Part shown: in pieces, positions 45,869 to 55,296 of the stretch
Layout of the letters: the number at the start of each line of letters is the position of its first letter
How positions within the stretch are numbered: position 1 is the stretch's first letter
Assembly (NCBI GenBank): GCA_017643165.1
Contig: JAEPNY010000001.1
Location: forward strand, 372,001 to 436,000
DNA: 64,000 nt
DNA from: Psychroserpens sp.
GTDB taxonomy: Bacteria; Bacteroidota; Bacteroidia; Flavobacteriales; Flavobacteriaceae
Direction: 5' to 3'
Program-made: the position numbers and the translations under genes
Notes under the pieces: model-generated
Told to the model about the DNA's origin: nothing
The model's input: the letters and a program-made list of their open reading frames with translations, nothing else
Database searches by the model: none

Positions 45869-47029
45869 ATGGCAAAAGAAGTAAAAAGCGTTAATTACGG
45901 ATTGGAAAAAATCTTTGATGGCGCACAAGATTTTTTACCATTATTAGGTACAGATTATGTCGAGTTTTACGTTGGAAACGCAAAACAATCGGCACATTTT
46001 TATAAAACAGCATTTGGATTTCAATCCTATGCATATAAAGGCTTAGAAACAGGTTCTACAGATTCTGTAAGTTATGTATTAAAGCAAGATAAGATTAGGC
46101 TAGTATTGACAACGCCGTTGAGTAGTAAATCTCCTATTAACGATCATATTGTCAAACATGGTGACGGTGTTAAAGTTGTAGCACTTTGGGTAGATGATGC
46201 AAGACAATCATGGGAGGAAACCACTAAGCGCGGTGCTAAATCTTATATGGAGCCAACTGTTGAATCTGATGAACACGGAGAAGTTGTTCGATCTGGTATT
46301 TATACTTACGGTGAAACCGTCCATATGTTCGTGGAGCGCAAAAACTATAATGGCACATTCATGCCTGGTTTCATAAAATGGGAATCAGATTATAATCCAG
46401 AACCTGTCGGGTTAAAATATATTGATCACATGGTCGGAAACGTTGGCTGGGGCCAAATGAACAAATGGGTTAAGTGGTATGAAGATGTCATGGGATTTGT
46501 TAACTTCTTATCATTTGATGACAAACAAATCCATACCGAATATTCAGCTTTGATGAGTAAGGTGATGAGCAATGGAAACGGACGAATCAAGTTTCCAATA
46601 AATGAACCAGCAAAAGCTGCTAAGAAATCTCAGATTGAAGAGTATTTAGATTTTTACGAAGACTCTGGAGTCCAACATATAGCTGTAGCTACCGATGATA
46701 TCATCAAAACTGTTTCACAGCTAAAAGCGCGTGGTGTTGAGTTCTTACCGCCACCACCACAGGCGTATTATGATATGATTCCTGAGCGTTTGGGAGAACA
46801 TCGAGATATGATGAAAGAAGATATCAACAGACTGCAGGAACTTTCTATTCTTGTTGACGCTGATGAAGAAGGGTACTTATTACAGATTTTCACGAAACCA
46901 GTAGAAGATCGACCAACCTTATTTTTCGAAATTATACAACGAATGGGTGCTCGCGGTTTTGGTGCTGGAAATTTTAAAGCACTGTTCGAATCCATAGAAC
47001 GAGAGCAAGCCAAACGAGGTACTCTATAA
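45869..47029 (+). CDS. hpd: 4-hydroxyphenylpyruvate dioxygenase
   Basis: 386 residues. Converts 4-hydroxyphenylpyruvate to homogentisate with Fe(II). The three iron ligands are visible: H187 (YIDHMVGNV), H270 (GVQHIAVATDD) and E354 (TLFFEIIQRMG); the GFGAGNFKALFESIEREQ C-terminal helix that gates the site is intact. Length fits the family. It supplies the substrate of the upstream hmgA product and ends the transcript at the terminator 13 bases later. Confidence 0.96.
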   Translation: MAKEVKSVNYGLEKIFDGAQDFLPLLGTDYVEFYVGNAKQSAHFYKTAFGFQSYAYKGLETGSTDSVSYVLKQDKIRLVLTTPLSSKSPINDHIVKHGDGVKVVALWVDDARQSWEETTKRGAKSYMEPTVESDEHGEVVRSGIYTYGETVHMFVERKNYNGTFMPGFIKWESDYNPEPVGLKYIDHMVGNVGWGQMNKWVKWYEDVMGFVNFLSFDDKQIHTEYSALMSKVMSNGNGRIKFPINEPAKAAKKSQIEEYLDFYEDSGVQHIAVATDDIIKTVSQLKARGVEFLPPPPQAYYDMIPERLGEHRDMMKEDINRLQELSILVDADEEGYLLQIFTKPVEDRPTLFFEIIQRMGARGFGAGNFKALFESIEREQAKRGTL

Positions 47030-47041
47030 TTTAAGTGAATG

Positions 47042-47070
47042 AAAACTCCATCTCGAAACGATGGAGTTTT
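47042..47070 (+). terminator. Terminator of hmgA-hpd
   Basis: Perfect 11-base arms (47042-47052, 47060-47070), core ACTCCATC, loop of 7, then a T-run. Confidence 0.9.
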
Positions 47071-47129
47071 TTAATTGAATTCTAACACAACTATAACACC
47101 TTTATTTATAGTCGTTAGGATAAAATTTA

Positions 47130-47137
47130 TATTTTTG
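47130..47137 (+). promoter_or_regulatory. -7 box before the DUF3108-TDO-M23-pgi run
   Basis: TATTTTTG, an exact TAnnTTTG match, 74 bases before the preferred ATG at 47212. Confidence 0.45.
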
Positions 47138-47211
47138 GAATAGTAATTGTAAAACTTTAATACATATATTAATCAGTGATGTATTTAGTTACATTTACAA
47201 TACCATATAAA

Positions 47212-48006
47212 ATGAAAAAATTACTACTTATAATTGGTGTTATCTTCTGCGCTCAGATCTCTTTTGCCCAAGAGAAAAGTGCATTTCAAGATGGCGAATG
47301 GTTTAAATTTAAAATGAGCTATAGTGGTTGGTTGAAAGCAGGTGAAGCTACCTTGAAAATCAATGAAAAACAGCTTAATGGCAAACCTGTGTATCATGTG
47401 GTTGGTAAAGGTAAAACGACCGGATTGATTAATGCGGTTTTTAAAGTTAGAGATCGCTACGAAAGTTATTTCGATAGAGAAACTGGAACGCCATATAAGT
47501 TTATTAGAAAGATCGATGAAGGCGGTCATACTAAAGATATTGAAATAGATTTTGACCATGCCGAGCAAGTGGCGGTTGTCAATAATAAAAAACACAAAAA
47601 AATTCAAACTTTTGAGACCGAGAAAGATGTGCAGGATATGGTATCTATGTATTACTACTTGCGTAATAATATAGATGTATCCAAATTGCGAAGAGGCGAT
47701 GAGATTATGACAACTATGTTTTTTGATGAGGAGAATTATGGGTTTAAACTAAAGTACTTAGGGAAAGAAACAATAGATGTTGATGTTAATGGGACCGAAG
47801 TGAAAGTAAAAACATTAAAGTTTAGACCTTACGTAATGGCTGGACGTGTATTCAAAGAAGAGGAGAGCTTAACGCTTTGGGTAAGTGCAGACCAAAATAG
47901 AATTCCGTTGAAAATAAAAGCAGATCTTGCCATAGGATCATTGAGAGCTGATCTGGTCGCTTTTAAAGGACTAAAGCATTCATTCCAAATAGAATTTGAT
48001 AATTAA
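47212..48006 (+). CDS. DUF3108 domain exported protein
   Basis: 264 residues. Signal peptide MKKLLLIIGVIFCAQISFAQ, then a DUF3108 domain (about 30-262): FKMSYSGWLKAGEATLKI, YHVVGKGKTTGLINAVFKVRD and WVSADQNRIPLKIKADLAIGSLRADL. These periplasmic beta proteins resemble lipid-binding folds, but the role is unproven. ATG 47212 is preferred to ATG 47176, which would put 12 extra residues before the signal peptide. It begins a close run: tryptophan dioxygenase follows 3 bases after its stop. Confidence 0.85.
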   Translation: MKKLLLIIGVIFCAQISFAQEKSAFQDGEWFKFKMSYSGWLKAGEATLKINEKQLNGKPVYHVVGKGKTTGLINAVFKVRDRYESYFDRETGTPYKFIRKIDEGGHTKDIEIDFDHAEQVAVVNNKKHKKIQTFETEKDVQDMVSMYYYLRNNIDVSKLRRGDEIMTTMFFDEENYGFKLKYLGKETIDVDVNGTEVKVKTLKFRPYVMAGRVFKEEESLTLWVSADQNRIPLKIKADLAIGSLRADLVAFKGLKHSFQIEFDN

Positions 48007-48009
48007 ACT

Positions 48010-48942
48010 ATGTCAGACCAACCTAACTACGACGACATTATTAGCCAACTTCAAGAGAAGTACGATAACATAGATCAAGATACTGATGACCATCTTTTTG
48101 GCTTGCTTTATAGTAAGCCAATAACGTATTGGGACTACATTCAAACCGACGCACTTTTAAATCTACAAATCCAACGCACCACTTTGCCTGATGAAATGGT
48201 ATTTATTGCCTATCATCAAATAAATGAACTCATTTTTAAAATGATTCTTTGGGAAATTCAACAGGTTGCCCAAAAAGTACAACTCGATGTTGCGTTTTTT
48301 GAAAGCAAGATTATGCGAATCAGTAGGTATTTTGATATGTTGACTACCTCATTTAATATCATGCGTGAAGGTATGGAAGTAGAGCAGTATATGAAGTTTC
48401 GATATACGCTAACACCTGCAAGTGGATTCCAAAGTGCGCAATATCGAATGATAGAGTTTGCTTCAACTGAATTAATTAATCTTATCGATTATAGATTTAG
48501 GAAAACAATAGATCGAAATACACCTTTTGAACATGCCTATGAACATTTGTACTGGCAGGCTGCTGGAAAAGATTATAAGACAGGCAAAAAATCTACGTTA
48601 TTAGTCAACTTTGAAGAACGTTATAAAGGGGATTTTATTCGTTTTATGCAAACGTATAATACCAAGAATTTATGGTCACGATTTAAAGAACTTCCTGAGG
48701 AAGATCAGAAAGATGAAGATTTGGTAAAAGCGATGAGGCATTACGACTATACCGTAAATATTACCTGGGTAATGGCGCACTATAATGCCGCAAGACACTA
48801 TATTGAAAGTGGTTTAGGTGATGGTGAAGCAACAGGTGGAAGTGACTGGAAAAAATATATGCATCCAAAGTATCAAAAACGCATTTTTTTTCCTGAACTT
48901 TGGAGCCAACAAGAATTAGATAATTGGGGAGAAAATATATAA
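48010..48942 (+). CDS. Tryptophan 2,3-dioxygenase
   Basis: 310 residues. Heme enzyme that opens the indole ring of tryptophan to N-formylkynurenine, the first step of kynurenine breakdown. Family segments are IAYHQINELIFKMILWE (the tryptophan-contacting H in YHQINEL), FRYTLTPASGFQSAQYR (R and S of the substrate pocket) and VMAHYNAARHYI with the heme-ligand histidine region. Slightly longer than typical bacterial TDO (about 280). Lies near hmgA-hpd, so aromatic amino-acid breakdown is clustered, though the gene is on a separate transcript. Gap to the M23 gene is 10 bases. Confidence 0.93.
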   Translation: MSDQPNYDDIISQLQEKYDNIDQDTDDHLFGLLYSKPITYWDYIQTDALLNLQIQRTTLPDEMVFIAYHQINELIFKMILWEIQQVAQKVQLDVAFFESKIMRISRYFDMLTTSFNIMREGMEVEQYMKFRYTLTPASGFQSAQYRMIEFASTELINLIDYRFRKTIDRNTPFEHAYEHLYWQAAGKDYKTGKKSTLLVNFEERYKGDFIRFMQTYNTKNLWSRFKELPEEDQKDEDLVKAMRHYDYTVNITWVMAHYNAARHYIESGLGDGEATGGSDWKKYMHPKYQKRIFFPELWSQQELDNWGENI

Positions 48943-48952
48943 CTGATCATTA

Positions 48953-50242
48953 ATGCAATCAAAATACCTGTTAATAGCTCTTTGTATTAGTATCGGACTT
49001 TTTTCATGTAAGGACGATAAAGAATCAGAGCAAAAAGAACTTCAATCATATGTCGAACCAGAACCTGCAAAAGAATTCGGATTTGTATTAGATGATTTCG
49101 TTGTAAAACGCGATACAATAAGAAAAGGGGATAGTTTTGGTGAGATCCTTGAACGTAATAAAATTGGCTATCCGAAAATTTTCAATATCGCTGAAAAAGC
49201 CAAAGATAGCTTCGATATAAGAAAGCTTCAAATAGGGAAACCATATACCTTACTCTGTACAAAAGATTCACTAGAATTACCACAATGTTTTATTTACCAA
49301 CCAAACAATGTGGACTATGTCGTTATAAATTTCAGTGACTCAATAGAAGCATACACCGGAAGAAAGCCAATTTCGATTGTGCAAAGAGAAGCTTCAGGAA
49401 TAATTCAAAGTAGCTTTTCGCAAACTATGGACAGTTTGGGGCTTCCGGCAGATCTGACTTACAATGTTGCTGATATCTATGCTTGGACGCTTGATTTTTA
49501 TAAACTTCAACGTGGTGATCGATTCAAATTAGTATACAAACAACGTTTCATAGAAGATAGCATCTATGCCGGAATTGAAAGTATAGACGCAACGTATTTT
49601 GAACATAAAGGAGATCCGTTATATGCGTTCCGATTTGTTGCTGATAGTACAAAAGGTATCGTAGATTATTTTGACGAAAACACAAAAAGTCTTAGACGTA
49701 CGTTCCTTACGGCACCGATTAAATTTAGATATCGAATTTCATCACGATATAATCTTAAACGACGTATAGCGTATTACGGTTATAAAGTAAGACCACATAA
49801 AGGCACCGATTTTGCCGCTGCAATCGGAACCCCAATTATTGCAACAGCAAATGGAACCGTTACTGAATCCACACGTCGCGGTGGAAATGGTAAGTATGTC
49901 AAGATTAAGCATAACGGCACCTACAGTACGCAATATTTACATATGAAAGCGCAAAATGTTAAAAAAGGTGATTATGTAAAACAAGGCGATGTGATTGGAT
50001 GGGTTGGAATGACTGGTAATACAGGTGGGCCACATGTATGCTACCGCTTCTGGAAAAACGGAAAGCAAGTAGATCCTTTTAAACAAAAATTACCCGCAGC
50101 CGAATCCATACCTGATTCAATAAAAACAGATTATCTCGATTTCATCAAACCGTATAAATCGCAATTAGACAACATCCAATTTGTTGACAATAAAATTGAA
50201 TTGCCTTCAGAAAACGAAACATTAACGTCTAAAATACAGTAA
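48953..50242 (+). CDS. M23 family metallopeptidase lipoprotein
   Basis: 429 residues. Lipoprotein signal (LIALCISIGLFSC; lipid on Cys near residue 19). A LysM/OapA-like segment (RKGDSFGEILERNKIGYPKIFNI) precedes a beta region, then a C-terminal M23 LytM domain: HKGTDFAAAIGTPI (H and D ligands), YSTQYLHMKAQ and GGPHVCYRFWKNGKQVDP (H-x-H equivalent is PHVCYR, so the last ligand position is altered from HLHF-like form). It probably trims peptidoglycan or activates another hydrolase at the envelope. Its stop overlaps the pgi start by 1 base (TAATG). Confidence 0.9.
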   Translation: MQSKYLLIALCISIGLFSCKDDKESEQKELQSYVEPEPAKEFGFVLDDFVVKRDTIRKGDSFGEILERNKIGYPKIFNIAEKAKDSFDIRKLQIGKPYTLLCTKDSLELPQCFIYQPNNVDYVVINFSDSIEAYTGRKPISIVQREASGIIQSSFSQTMDSLGLPADLTYNVADIYAWTLDFYKLQRGDRFKLVYKQRFIEDSIYAGIESIDATYFEHKGDPLYAFRFVADSTKGIVDYFDENTKSLRRTFLTAPIKFRYRISSRYNLKRRIAYYGYKVRPHKGTDFAAAIGTPIIATANGTVTESTRRGGNGKYVKIKHNGTYSTQYLHMKAQNVKKGDYVKQGDVIGWVGMTGNTGGPHVCYRFWKNGKQVDPFKQKLPAAESIPDSIKTDYLDFIKPYKSQLDNIQFVDNKIELPSENETLTSKIQ

Positions 50243-51888
50243 TGGCATTACAGACTATTAATCCAACAACTACAGAGGCTTGGAAGAAATTACAGGAACA
50301 TTTTATTACGGTCCAAACAAAACATTTAAAAGACCTTTTTTCTGAACATCCAGAGCGTGTTGAGGATATGAGTATTAAGTGGGAAGATTTTTTTGTCGAC
50401 TATTCAAAAAATCGAATCACCAGCACTACTAAAGCACATTTAATAGAGCTTGCTAATGAGGTTCAACTCAAGGATGCTATGGCGAAGTATTTTGGTGGTG
50501 ATGTTATTAATCAAACTGAAGGGCGCGAAGTCTTGCATACAGCATTAAGAAATCCTGAAGGTGCCGAAGTGATCGTTAATGGAATTAACGTGATGCCAGA
50601 GATTTTTGAGGTCAAACTAAAAATCAAAAACTTTAGTGATCAGATCATAGACGGAACGCTCACAGGACATTCTGGGAAACCATTTACTGATGTTGTAAAT
50701 ATTGGAATCGGAGGATCAGACCTAGGACCAGCTATGGTTGTAGACGCATTGTCGTATTATCAAAATCACTTAACACCACACTTTGTTAGTAATGTAGATG
50801 GTGATCATGTTAATGAGGTAATCAAAAATTTAAATCCAGAAACTACCTTATTCGTTATTGTATCCAAAACATTTACAACTCAGGAGACACTATCGAACGC
50901 GAATACAATAAGAGAATGGTTTTTAAGCCACGCACCTCAAAATGCGATCTCACAACATTTTGTTGCAGTCTCTACTAATATCGAAAAAGTAAAAGCCTTC
51001 GGTATCGATGAACAAAATATCTTTCCGATGTGGAACTGGGTTGGTGGTCGATTCTCATTATGGAGTGCTGTTGGGTTGTCAATTAGCCTTTCGGTAGGTT
51101 ATGAGAACTATGATGCGCTGTTATTAGGAGCACATAAAATGGATCAGCATTTTAGAACCGAACCTTTTGAGTCTAATATACCAGTGATTACGGGATTATT
51201 AAGCGTTTGGTATAATAATTTCTTTAATTCTGAAAGCGAAGCAATTATACCATACTCGCAATATTTAAATCAATTTGCGACCTATCTTCAGCAAGGAATT
51301 ATGGAGAGTAACGGAAAAGGAATTGATCGCAATGGCGATAAGATTGATTATCAAACCGGAACGATCATTTGGGGTGAACCCGGAACGAATTCTCAGCATG
51401 CATTTTTTCAACTTATCCATCAGGGAACAAAGTTAATACCAGCCGAATTTATAGGATTTGCGAAATCGCTACATGGTAATCAAGACCATCAAGATAAATT
51501 AATGTCTAATTTCTTCGCACAGACAGAGGCGCTCATGAATGGAAAGACAGAGGACACTGTAATTTCAGAATTAAAAGCGCAAGGTCATTCTCAGGAAACT
51601 ATAGAAAAATTGACGCCATTTAAAGTGTTTGACGGAAATAGACCAACTACCACTATATTGATTAATAAGCTCACACCCGAAAGTTTAGGAAAGCTAATTG
51701 CTATGTATGAACATAGGATCTTTGTACAAGGCATAGTATGGAATATCTTCAGTTATGATCAATTTGGTGTAGAATTAGGAAAACAGCTAGCTAATACGAT
51801 ATTAGAGGAGCTAAATGCCGAAAATGTTATTAACAATCACGACGAATCCACTCAAAGCCTTATTGATCACTATAACAGCTTGAAATAG
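50242..51888 (+). CDS. pgi: Glucose-6-phosphate isomerase
   Basis: 548 residues. Interconverts glucose- and fructose-6-phosphate in glycolysis; cytoplasmic. Signatures: IGIGGSDLGPAMV, the VSKTFTTQET segment, GGRFSLWSAVGL, GEPGTNSQHAFFQLIHQGT (the C-terminal family signature with the catalytic histidine) and NIFSYDQFGVELGKQLA. Length agrees with E. coli enzyme. The ATG overlaps the preceding stop by one base, so it is translated from the run starting at DUF3108. Confidence 0.97.
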   Translation: MALQTINPTTTEAWKKLQEHFITVQTKHLKDLFSEHPERVEDMSIKWEDFFVDYSKNRITSTTKAHLIELANEVQLKDAMAKYFGGDVINQTEGREVLHTALRNPEGAEVIVNGINVMPEIFEVKLKIKNFSDQIIDGTLTGHSGKPFTDVVNIGIGGSDLGPAMVVDALSYYQNHLTPHFVSNVDGDHVNEVIKNLNPETTLFVIVSKTFTTQETLSNANTIREWFLSHAPQNAISQHFVAVSTNIEKVKAFGIDEQNIFPMWNWVGGRFSLWSAVGLSISLSVGYENYDALLLGAHKMDQHFRTEPFESNIPVITGLLSVWYNNFFNSESEAIIPYSQYLNQFATYLQQGIMESNGKGIDRNGDKIDYQTGTIIWGEPGTNSQHAFFQLIHQGTKLIPAEFIGFAKSLHGNQDHQDKLMSNFFAQTEALMNGKTEDTVISELKAQGHSQETIEKLTPFKVFDGNRPTTTILINKLTPESLGKLIAMYEHRIFVQGIVWNIFSYDQFGVELGKQLANTILEELNAENVINNHDESTQSLIDHYNSLK

Positions 51889-51947
51889 AGTTGTTCATTA
51901 CTATTTTTCTTTTCGATTGAGCAAATCTTAATTTTGTGTTAAATTTA

Positions 51948-51969
51948 AATGTTAATAATTCTTAACATT
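51948..51969. repeat. Inverted repeat upstream of the 52 kb TonB-dependent receptor
   Basis: Eight-base arms AATGTTAA and TTAACATT (51948-51955, 51962-51969) around 6 bases, centred about 41 bases before the -7 box at 51999-52006, where an activator or repressor could bind. Confidence 0.45.
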
Positions 51970-51998
51970 AAGGTAATATAGTATAGTTAATACGGACG

Positions 51999-52006
51999 TA
52001 CTTTTG
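51999..52006 (+). promoter_or_regulatory. -7 box of the 52 kb TonB-dependent receptor gene
   Basis: TACTTTTG, an exact TAnnTTTG match, 33 bases before the ATG at 52040. Confidence 0.55.
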
Positions 52007-52039
52007 CCGCAGATTAAAACTCTTTAAATTAATTTTAAC

Positions 52040-54649
52040 ATGAAAAAAATTACTCAATTTTTATTAATGAGTTTATTGATGCTTTCAACGGCAGCAATGG
52101 CTCAGACTACTTTAAAAGGTAAGGTGACCGCTGATGGTTTTCCATTACCTGGAGCTAATGTAATTGAGCAAGGAACTACCAACGGTGCAAGTACTGACAT
52201 TGATGGTAACTTTACATTACAATCTAATGCTTCTAGTGGAACAATCGTAATTTCTTACGTAGGTTACACAAGTATCACATTAACATTTGATGGATCACAA
52301 GATTTCGGAACTGTATCTTTAGTTGCTGATAATTCACTTGAAGAAGTGATCGTTGTTGGTACTGGAGTTATTGACATCGCAGAGGCTAGAAAAACACCAG
52401 TTGCTGTGTCAACCATTAGAGGAAAAGACATTCAGTTGAAAATTTCAGGTAACTCTGAATTCACTGAATCGATGAAAAACACGCCATCTGTTTATGTATC
52501 TAACCAAGCTGGAGGTTTTGGAGATAGCCGAATCTTCTTAAGAGGTTTTGACGATACAAATACAGCCTTCTTATTAAACGGTCAACCAATCAACTCTGTT
52601 GAGGATGGTAGAATGTTCTGGTCTAACTGGGCTGGTATGGCAGATGTTGCTAATGCAGTACAGGTACAAAGAGGTTTAGGATCTTCTAAATTGGCGATCT
52701 CATCTGTTGGTGGTACTGTAAACATTGTTTCTAAAACTACTGAACAAAGAAAAGGTGGTTTCTTCAGAGTAATGGGAGGTAACGACAGCTTCATGAAAGC
52801 AACTGTAGCTTACAATTCAGGTGTAAATGATAAAGGTTGGGCGTTCTCTGTATTAGTTGATCACTGGCAAGCACACAGAAAGTACTCAATTGGTACTGCT
52901 GGTCAAGGACAAAACTATTTATTCTCTGTCGGATACAAGCCAAATGAGCAGCATACATTCAACTTCTTATTGACTGGTGCACCACAATGGCACGACCAAA
53001 ACTTCTCAAGTGACTTAGAAGAATACGATATGTTCACTGAAAAGTATAATCCTAATACAGGTTTTAGAGACGGTGAGCGTTTTACTGAAAGACGTAACTA
53101 CTACCACAAGCCAGTTGCTAACTTGAACTGGGATTTCAATATCAACGAAACAATGGATCTTTCAACTGTACTTTACGCATCATGGGGACGTGGTGGTGGA
53201 ACAGGGATGTTAGGTCGTGGTTCTCGTATTAGAAATGATATCGGTGAGATCGATTTCGATCAAATCGTTCAAAATAACATCGATGCTGCAGATTCTGATG
53301 GTTTCGCTGGATTTAGTGATGGACGTGTTCGTAGAGCGTCAATCAATAACCACAACTGGTATGGTTTACTTTCAAACTTAAACTTTACATCTGGAGAGAA
53401 TTGGTCATTCAACGTAGGATTTGATGGTCGTTTATATAGAGGAGATCACTGGAGACAAATTAACGACTTAATGGGTCTTAGCGGTTATATCGACAACTTT
53501 AGAACTGATCGTCCAGACGATTACGTATTCACTAATACGTTCGAAGCTAACCCATGGGCTGCTTTATTTGATTTCGCTGATGAAGCAGATCGTACGCAAT
53601 ATGACTACTCTGAAAACATTAACTACATTGGTGGTTTCGGACAAGCAGAATACTCAACTGATAAATTCTCTGTATTCGTTCAAGGAGCAGTTTCAACACA
53701 GTCTTTCCAAAGAGAAGGTCGTTTCGTAGGAACTGGAAATGGATTAGGAAAATCTGCTAAAATTAACAAGACAGGTTACCAAATAAAAGGAGGTGCGTCT
53801 TACAACTTAGATGAAAATCACTCTGTATTCGCTAATGCTGGTACGTTCTCACGTCAGCCTTTCTTAGATAACATCTTTGCAGATATCAGAAACTCAAATG
53901 ATTTAGTTCAGCCTGAGATTGACAACGAAGAGATTGTAGGTCTTGAAGCAGGATACCGTTTCAAAAATGACGTATTCAGATTTAACCTTGATGTTTACAG
54001 AACAGAATGGGGTAACCGTTTCTTAACGTTTGGAACAGATTTACCAGGTCCTGATGGTATCGTTGGTAACGACGATGACGAATTCGGTAACTACCGTTTC
54101 ACAGATGTAACTCAAGTTCACTCTGGTGTGGAATTTGATTTTGAATACCGTCCAATCGGTGGAAAAGTTTCATTAAGAGGTTACGGATCTTTAGGTAACT
54201 GGAAATATGAAGGTACTACACCATTTACATTACAAAACGATGATACTGGAGAGTTTGTTGAAACTGATGGTACTGCTGAGTTAAGTGGTGTTAAAGTTGG
54301 TAATGCACCTCAAACATCATTCGGTGCTGGAATTGTATGGAATGTATGTCAAGGATTATCTGTAGATATGGATTACAATATTTTCTCTGACTTATACGAG
54401 TTTGTTGATGTAGAGGATGCAGTTCAAGCTGCTTTAGATGGTGAAACTTTCCAAGCAGAAAGATTACCTGCTTATACATTAGCTGATGCTGGTTTAACTT
54501 ACAGATTTAGTCTTGGAGATAACCCATTAGTGTTTAGAGCAAACGTAAACAACGTGTTCAATACGGCTTACATTAACCAAAGAGACCGTTTCGGTTATTT
54601 CTTAGGTATTGGAAGAACGTTTAACGCAAGCTTACGTTACAACTTCTAA
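52040..54649 (+). CDS. TonB-dependent receptor with carboxypeptidase-regulatory-like domain
   Basis: 869 residues. Signal peptide (MKKITQFLLMSLLMLSTAAMAQ), carboxypeptidase-regulatory-like domain (about 24-105; KGKVTADGFPLPGANVIEQG), plug (about 110-235; VGTGVIDIAEARKTPVAV, ESMKNTPSVYVS, RIFLRGFDDTNTAFLLNGQP, VQVQRGLGSSKLAISSVGGTVNIVSKT) and a barrel ending FNASLRYNF. This is the standard FecA-like layout, not the SusC pair, since no SusD follows. Codon use is noticeably richer in preferred codons than its neighbours, suggesting high expression. Ligand unknown. It is monocistronic, ended by a strong terminator. Confidence 0.93.
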   Translation: MKKITQFLLMSLLMLSTAAMAQTTLKGKVTADGFPLPGANVIEQGTTNGASTDIDGNFTLQSNASSGTIVISYVGYTSITLTFDGSQDFGTVSLVADNSLEEVIVVGTGVIDIAEARKTPVAVSTIRGKDIQLKISGNSEFTESMKNTPSVYVSNQAGGFGDSRIFLRGFDDTNTAFLLNGQPINSVEDGRMFWSNWAGMADVANAVQVQRGLGSSKLAISSVGGTVNIVSKTTEQRKGGFFRVMGGNDSFMKATVAYNSGVNDKGWAFSVLVDHWQAHRKYSIGTAGQGQNYLFSVGYKPNEQHTFNFLLTGAPQWHDQNFSSDLEEYDMFTEKYNPNTGFRDGERFTERRNYYHKPVANLNWDFNINETMDLSTVLYASWGRGGGTGMLGRGSRIRNDIGEIDFDQIVQNNIDAADSDGFAGFSDGRVRRASINNHNWYGLLSNLNFTSGENWSFNVGFDGRLYRGDHWRQINDLMGLSGYIDNFRTDRPDDYVFTNTFEANPWAALFDFADEADRTQYDYSENINYIGGFGQAEYSTDKFSVFVQGAVSTQSFQREGRFVGTGNGLGKSAKINKTGYQIKGGASYNLDENHSVFANAGTFSRQPFLDNIFADIRNSNDLVQPEIDNEEIVGLEAGYRFKNDVFRFNLDVYRTEWGNRFLTFGTDLPGPDGIVGNDDDEFGNYRFTDVTQVHSGVEFDFEYRPIGGKVSLRGYGSLGNWKYEGTTPFTLQNDDTGEFVETDGTAELSGVKVGNAPQTSFGAGIVWNVCQGLSVDMDYNIFSDLYEFVDVEDAVQAALDGETFQAERLPAYTLADAGLTYRFSLGDNPLVFRANVNNVFNTAYINQRDRFGYFLGIGRTFNASLRYNF

Positions 54650-54666
54650 TCATCACGAGATTATAT

Positions 54667-54700
54667 AAAAAAAGCCTATCAGAAATGATAGGCTTTTTTT
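54667..54700. terminator. Bidirectional terminator between the receptor and gldD
   Basis: Perfect 14-base arms (54667-54680, 54687-54700), core AAGCCTATC, loop AGAAAT, with A- and T-runs on either side. It serves the receptor on the plus strand and gldD on the minus strand. Confidence 0.9.
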
Positions 54701-54702
54701 AT

Positions 54703-55290
54703 TTACTCTTTCCATTCGATGGATTCCATCAAATGTTTTATATCGTTCTTTAAATAATCTGCTGCTGGATAGATTGAATCATAATTAGGCTTAGCATAAA
54801 AGTATAGCGAACCACTTAAAAAGTGGTTAAGGCTGTCCGTGACGTAGAATTGCGACTGCGAAGCAGCATTTCCACCTACTTCGTAAAACATGCCATAAAT
54901 ACGCTCCTCTGGATTTTCATAAATAATACTTTCGATCTCATCTGCTTTCATGGTATGTTTTTGCGTCAGGTTTTGAGCGTCTCTTAAAAGTGTATCCAAA
55001 TTTTGAGCGGTAACCTTTTTATAAGTGAGATAAATTGTGCCTTTCATTTCAGGATAATTAATATCGACTCCTGAAGTATTAGAAACCCCATTCAATTTAA
55101 TATTAGAGATTTTATCTGCAAACCTGTTTTTCTCAAATGTAAACGGTAATAATACGTCTACTTTGGTGTATTCCGGTTTTTGATATTCTAACCTAAGCAT
55201 TGCCTTAGGTTTTGGTAATGGATCTTTAGCACAAGAAAAACATGCTGCAGCTAATATTGGGAATACAAAATTTTTAAGTTTCATAGTCAA
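54703..55290 (-). CDS. gldD: Gliding motility lipoprotein GldD
   Basis: 195 residues. A lipoprotein signal (FVFPILAAACFSC; lipid on the Cys near residue 20) and the conserved PKPKAMLRLEYQKPEY opening mark it as GldD, required for gliding motility in Flavobacterium. The protein sits in the periplasm side of a membrane; its molecular role is unresolved. The start could be 55290 or the internal ATG at 55284. It is last in the operon mutY-ssb-gldE-gldD (6-base gap from gldE), the conserved flavobacterial order, which supports the call strongly. Confidence 0.93.
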   Translation of the reverse strand: MTMKLKNFVFPILAAACFSCAKDPLPKPKAMLRLEYQKPEYTKVDVLLPFTFEKNRFADKISNIKLNGVSNTSGVDINYPEMKGTIYLTYKKVTAQNLDTLLRDAQNLTQKHTMKADEIESIIYENPEERIYGMFYEVGGNAASQSQFYVTDSLNHFLSGSLYFYAKPNYDSIYPAADYLKNDIKHLMESIEWKE

Positions 55291-55296
55291 ACGGCC

